Origin: Nocardioides sp.
GTDB lineage: Bacteria > Actinomycetota > Actinomycetes > Propionibacteriales > Nocardioidaceae
Length of the DNA: 18,852 bases
Assembly (NCBI GenBank): GCA_029264225.1
Contig: JARICB010000277.1
Coordinates: 1 to 18,852, forward strand
Reading direction: 5' to 3'
The notes beneath the pieces are model-generated. The model was not told the origin of the DNA. It saw only the letters and a list, made by a program, of their open reading frames with translations, and made no database searches. The position numbers were made by a program, and so were the translations under genes. Positions 16,307 to 18,852 of this stretch are shown here, piece by piece; position 1 is the first letter of the stretch; each line of letters opens with the position of its first letter.

Positions 16307-18852
16307 ATGATCGAGCCTTCGATCAGCTCCGCCGCCCGTCACTCGGCCCGCGACCTGGTCGCGTCCGGGCTTCTCGACCTGGACTGGATCGGCGCACAGC
16401 TGGGCATCGCGCCGACCACCCCGGAGGAGGCCGCTCGCGCCGTCATCAACACCCCAGACATCTCCCCGCACCCGCTCTTCGAGTCAACGTGGTTGCCCGG
16501 CAAGGGTGTCTGGCAGGCGGGCGACCTGCCGCCGTCCCTGTGGTACGTCACCGAAGGACCGCGTCGCAATCGGCTCGCGCCGCACCCGTTGATCAACACC
16601 GAGCGCATCCTCGAGGAGAACCCGGCCGCGCGTGACCACGAGTTCGGGCCACTGGCCTGGTGGTCGGCGCATGCGACCAGGGACACCCCGCTCCCAGTAC
16701 GCCGCGGCTACCCGCACATGCAGTGGGGCGAGTTCCGTGACAACGCCCTACGCGCAGCCCGCGAATGGCAGGTGCTGTCCTACCTCGACGCCAACCCGGG
16801 AACCCACCAGCACTCCCCTGACGCGGCCGGCCCGGTCGTGACCGTCCTGATGAGCGCCCAGGACGTCGGTCCCCTGCTGGCCCCTACCTTGGCGGCCATG
16901 CAGGACCAGACTCTCGACCAGTGGGAGTTGCTGGTCCTTGACCGTGGCTCGATCGACACCACCGCTTCGGTGGCAAGCGAAGCAGCAGCCCAGGACCCCC
17001 GCGTCCGCATCATCCTCGGCTCCCGGACCCAGCTTGGCCGCACTCTCAACCGGGGCATCCAGCGCGCCCGCGGGGAGTTCCTCGCTTTCCTCGAGCCCGG
17101 CCACCTGTGGCACCCGGAGTTCCTGGCGCGTGGCGTCGCGGTGCTCAAGGCTGGCGACCGAGCGGCAGTCCATGCCTTTACCGGCCCCGACACCCGCCTT
17201 TCCGGCGAACTGGTGACTCCGTCCCAGTTCGACCTCGGGACCACTGTGTTGCGTCGTACGGCGCTGCTCGGCGACGACCCCTTCGACGATGACGAATCGG
17301 ACGAGACGGTTGCCCGGGTGGTGGATGACCTCCTCAAGGGGTCCTCGGAGGTGACGTGGGCCGACCCGCTCGTCCTCATTCGCGGCGTGGCCTCCGACGC
17401 ACCCGACACCGTCAACTGGGAGGCCGCGCAGGTCACGACCCGAGTGGCGGGGCGCACCAGCATCGTGCTGCCGATGGGGCTGGGTTCGCGCGGCACCGTC
17501 GACTGGTTGCTGGCCGGTCGGTCCGACATCGAGGTCGTGGTCGTCTCGACCCGCGATCGCCGCGGACCCCACCTGCTCACCTCCGCCCTCGCCGGGCTGC
17601 TGCCCTCCGTTCGGAGCATCTCGGTGCCCACCGGCACCACCATCTCGGCCGCCACCAACATCGGTATCGCCCACACCACCGGTGACCGGGTAGTGCTGCT
17701 CCGCCCCGAAGCACAGCCCGCCCCCGGTCTGGTCCAGCGTCTTGTCGACGCCGTCCTCGACCCGGAGGTCGCTATCGCCCAACCGCTGGTGCTGGACCGT
17801 CGGGGACTGATCATCGCCGCAGGTGCCACGTTCCCCAGGAACGACGGCCGTCTGGGCCTGCTCCTCGCCGGACATCCGGCCTCGGACGCACGTCGACTGG
17901 GTCCCACAACGATCCCCGCACCGGCCTCCCCCATGGTGGCGCTGCGTGCGGAGACGCTGATCGCCCTGCACGGTCTCGATCCACGTTTCCCCGACGTGCT
18001 GGCCGAGACCGACCTGGGACTGCGGGCCACGGCGAGCGGCATCGGCACCTGCCTACTGATCCCCGACCTGAGTGTCACCTCACGCACGTCCTTCGCCGAA
18101 CCGGCCGAACTCAAGATGGCGATGGCCGCGCTCCAGGCCAGGCGGCACCCGATTCCCGACGACCAGACCAGCACCCTGTGGCGCGCCACGGGCTTCGAGG
18201 TCAGTGGAGTCCGGGCCCAGCGTGTCTCGGCGGACCCCGACGACCCCGAGTCCGACTCGGTGTTGTTGCAACAACAGACGGTGCGAGCGATCCGTGGCAT
18301 CGATGAGCAGCCGCCGCGCCTGCGCTGGACCATCGACACCGCTGCCCCGGCCGGCGCCCGCGGCGAGCGCTGGGGTGATACCCACTTCGCCCGCTCGCTG
18401 GCCTCGGCACTGGAGCGGAGCGGACAGAACGTGTCGGTCGACCCGCGCGACGCCCGCTACCGTCCTACTCGCGACCACGACGACGTGGTGCTGGTGCTGC
18501 GAGGCCTCGACCTGGTCGAACCGCACCCCACGGCCCTCAACATGCAGTGGATCATCAGCCACCCCGACCTGCTCACCACGAGCGAGATCAGGGGCTTCGA
18601 CCTGGTCTACGCCGCGAGCCTGAGCTGGCCTGCGCGCATCCGACGCGAGTGGGGTCTCGCCGTCGAGCCGCTGCTCCAGTGCACCGACCCGCGCTACTTC
18701 CACCCCGACCGAGGTGTCCCCGGAACCGGGCCGGAGGTGCTGTTCGTCGGAAACTCCCGCGGTGTCTTCCGTCAGGCCGTGCGCACCGCGCTGGCCGCCG
18801 ACGCCGACCTGACCGTCCACGGCGCCGACTGGGACGAGTTCCTCGACCCCTC
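16307..18852 (+). CDS. Very large multidomain glycosyltransferase (3' end outside window)
   Basis: This frame stays open from the ATG at 16307 to the window edge, giving at least 848 residues. The start lies 4 nt after the previous stop. Residues about 50-135 contain two HPL-type motifs (SPHPLFESTW, APHPLINTERILEENP, FGPLAWW) like the HPLF-xxx-W / NPD-PL repeats found at the front of large glycosyltransferases. Residues about 175-360 are a GT2-like domain, but VDDGS is LDRGS and the DxD site is LEPGH. Residues about 385-640 are a second GT2-like domain with LRPEA in place of the DxD and AETDLGLR as the acidic motif. From about 695 a CgeB-like domain follows (WTIDTAAP, QWIISHPDLL, FDLVYAAS, LQCTDPRYFHP, VLFVGNSRGVFR). 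It likely acts last in the operon on the surface glycan. The minus-strand frames opposite it are shadows. Confidence 0.9.
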   Translation, partial: MIEPSISSAARHSARDLVASGLLDLDWIGAQLGIAPTTPEEAARAVINTPDISPHPLFESTWLPGKGVWQAGDLPPSLWYVTEGPRRNRLAPHPLINTERILEENPAARDHEFGPLAWWSAHATRDTPLPVRRGYPHMQWGEFRDNALRAAREWQVLSYLDANPGTHQHSPDAAGPVVTVLMSAQDVGPLLAPTLAAMQDQTLDQWELLVLDRGSIDTTASVASEAAAQDPRVRIILGSRTQLGRTLNRGIQRARGEFLAFLEPGHLWHPEFLARGVAVLKAGDRAAVHAFTGPDTRLSGELVTPSQFDLGTTVLRRTALLGDDPFDDDESDETVARVVDDLLKGSSEVTWADPLVLIRGVASDAPDTVNWEAAQVTTRVAGRTSIVLPMGLGSRGTVDWLLAGRSDIEVVVVSTRDRRGPHLLTSALAGLLPSVRSISVPTGTTISAATNIGIAHTTGDRVVLLRPEAQPAPGLVQRLVDAVLDPEVAIAQPLVLDRRGLIIAAGATFPRNDGRLGLLLAGHPASDARRLGPTTIPAPASPMVALRAETLIALHGLDPRFPDVLAETDLGLRATASGIGTCLLIPDLSVTSRTSFAEPAELKMAMAALQARRHPIPDDQTSTLWRATGFEVSGVRAQRVSADPDDPESDSVLLQQQTVRAIRGIDEQPPRLRWTIDTAAPAGARGERWGDTHFARSLASALERSGQNVSVDPRDARYRPTRDHDDVVLVLRGLDLVEPHPTALNMQWIISHPDLLTTSEIRGFDLVYAASLSWPARIRREWGLAVEPLLQCTDPRYFHPDRGVPGTGPEVLFVGNSRGVFRQAVRTALAADADLTVHGADWDEFLDP

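Noticed and set aside
16780..18339. 519-codon minus-strand frame and a 407-codon companion opposite the right-end gene
   Set aside because: The plus strand is open to the window edge and encodes recognisable glycosyltransferase motifs. The minus frames are high-GC antisense artefacts.

Overview
The window is high-GC DNA with strong Shine-Dalgarno sites, GTG/TTG starts, ATGA/GTGA overlaps and a SARP/BTAD regulator. It also carries the actinobacterial nitrogen/SRP genes amt, glnB, glnD and ffh. This points to an actinobacterium. Nocardioides or a related Propionibacteriales genus is my best guess, by inference only.

Layout. (1) On the minus strand, the conserved order amt (12080-10650), glnB (10653-10315), glnD (2590-374), ffh (308 to beyond the left edge) is split in two. 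(2) About 7.7 kb (2591-10314) lies between glnB and glnD, where these genes are normally adjacent. It holds a minus-strand operon of two short leader-type peptides (6602-6405, 6333-6121), a PqqD-like/M50 metalloprotease fused to an ESX-type MinD-like ATPase (6030-3730), and a secreted protein with three 34-residue CxxC repeats (3733-2990). Divergent to it is a plus-strand operon of a SARP regulator (6878-7702), a single-pass membrane protein with a Pro-rich tail (7699-8721) and a secreted multidomain adhesin-like protein (8718-10295). A 75-aa protein (2778-3005) lies next to glnD. (3) Divergent from amt, a plus-strand glycosyltransferase operon starts at 12276 from what looks like a leaderless promoter. 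It encodes a GT2 enzyme, a methyltransferase-like coiled-coil protein, a tandem glycosyltransferase and a very large multidomain glycosyltransferase cut by the right edge.

How it may work. The island looks like a peptide-processing and cell-surface system that I cannot match to a named one. Both peptides have an ELDxE...LPxRETL leader-like segment and a C-terminal Asn/Ala/Ser-rich segment. That C-terminal segment shares a spacing pattern (NAA, 8 residues, then a small or aliphatic residue-Ala-x-Gln) with the CxxC repeats of the secreted protein in the same operon, with Ser/Thr in place of Cys. The fused protease/ATPase is the natural candidate processor. A perfect 13-bp hairpin between the two peptide genes could set their stoichiometry. 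The divergent SARP is the natural candidate regulator. glnD carries its own perfect GlnR-type half-box (gTnAC-n6-GAAAC), which would keep it under nitrogen control although separated from amt-glnB. The glycosyltransferase operon probably builds or decorates a surface polysaccharide. All functional links inside the island are inference.
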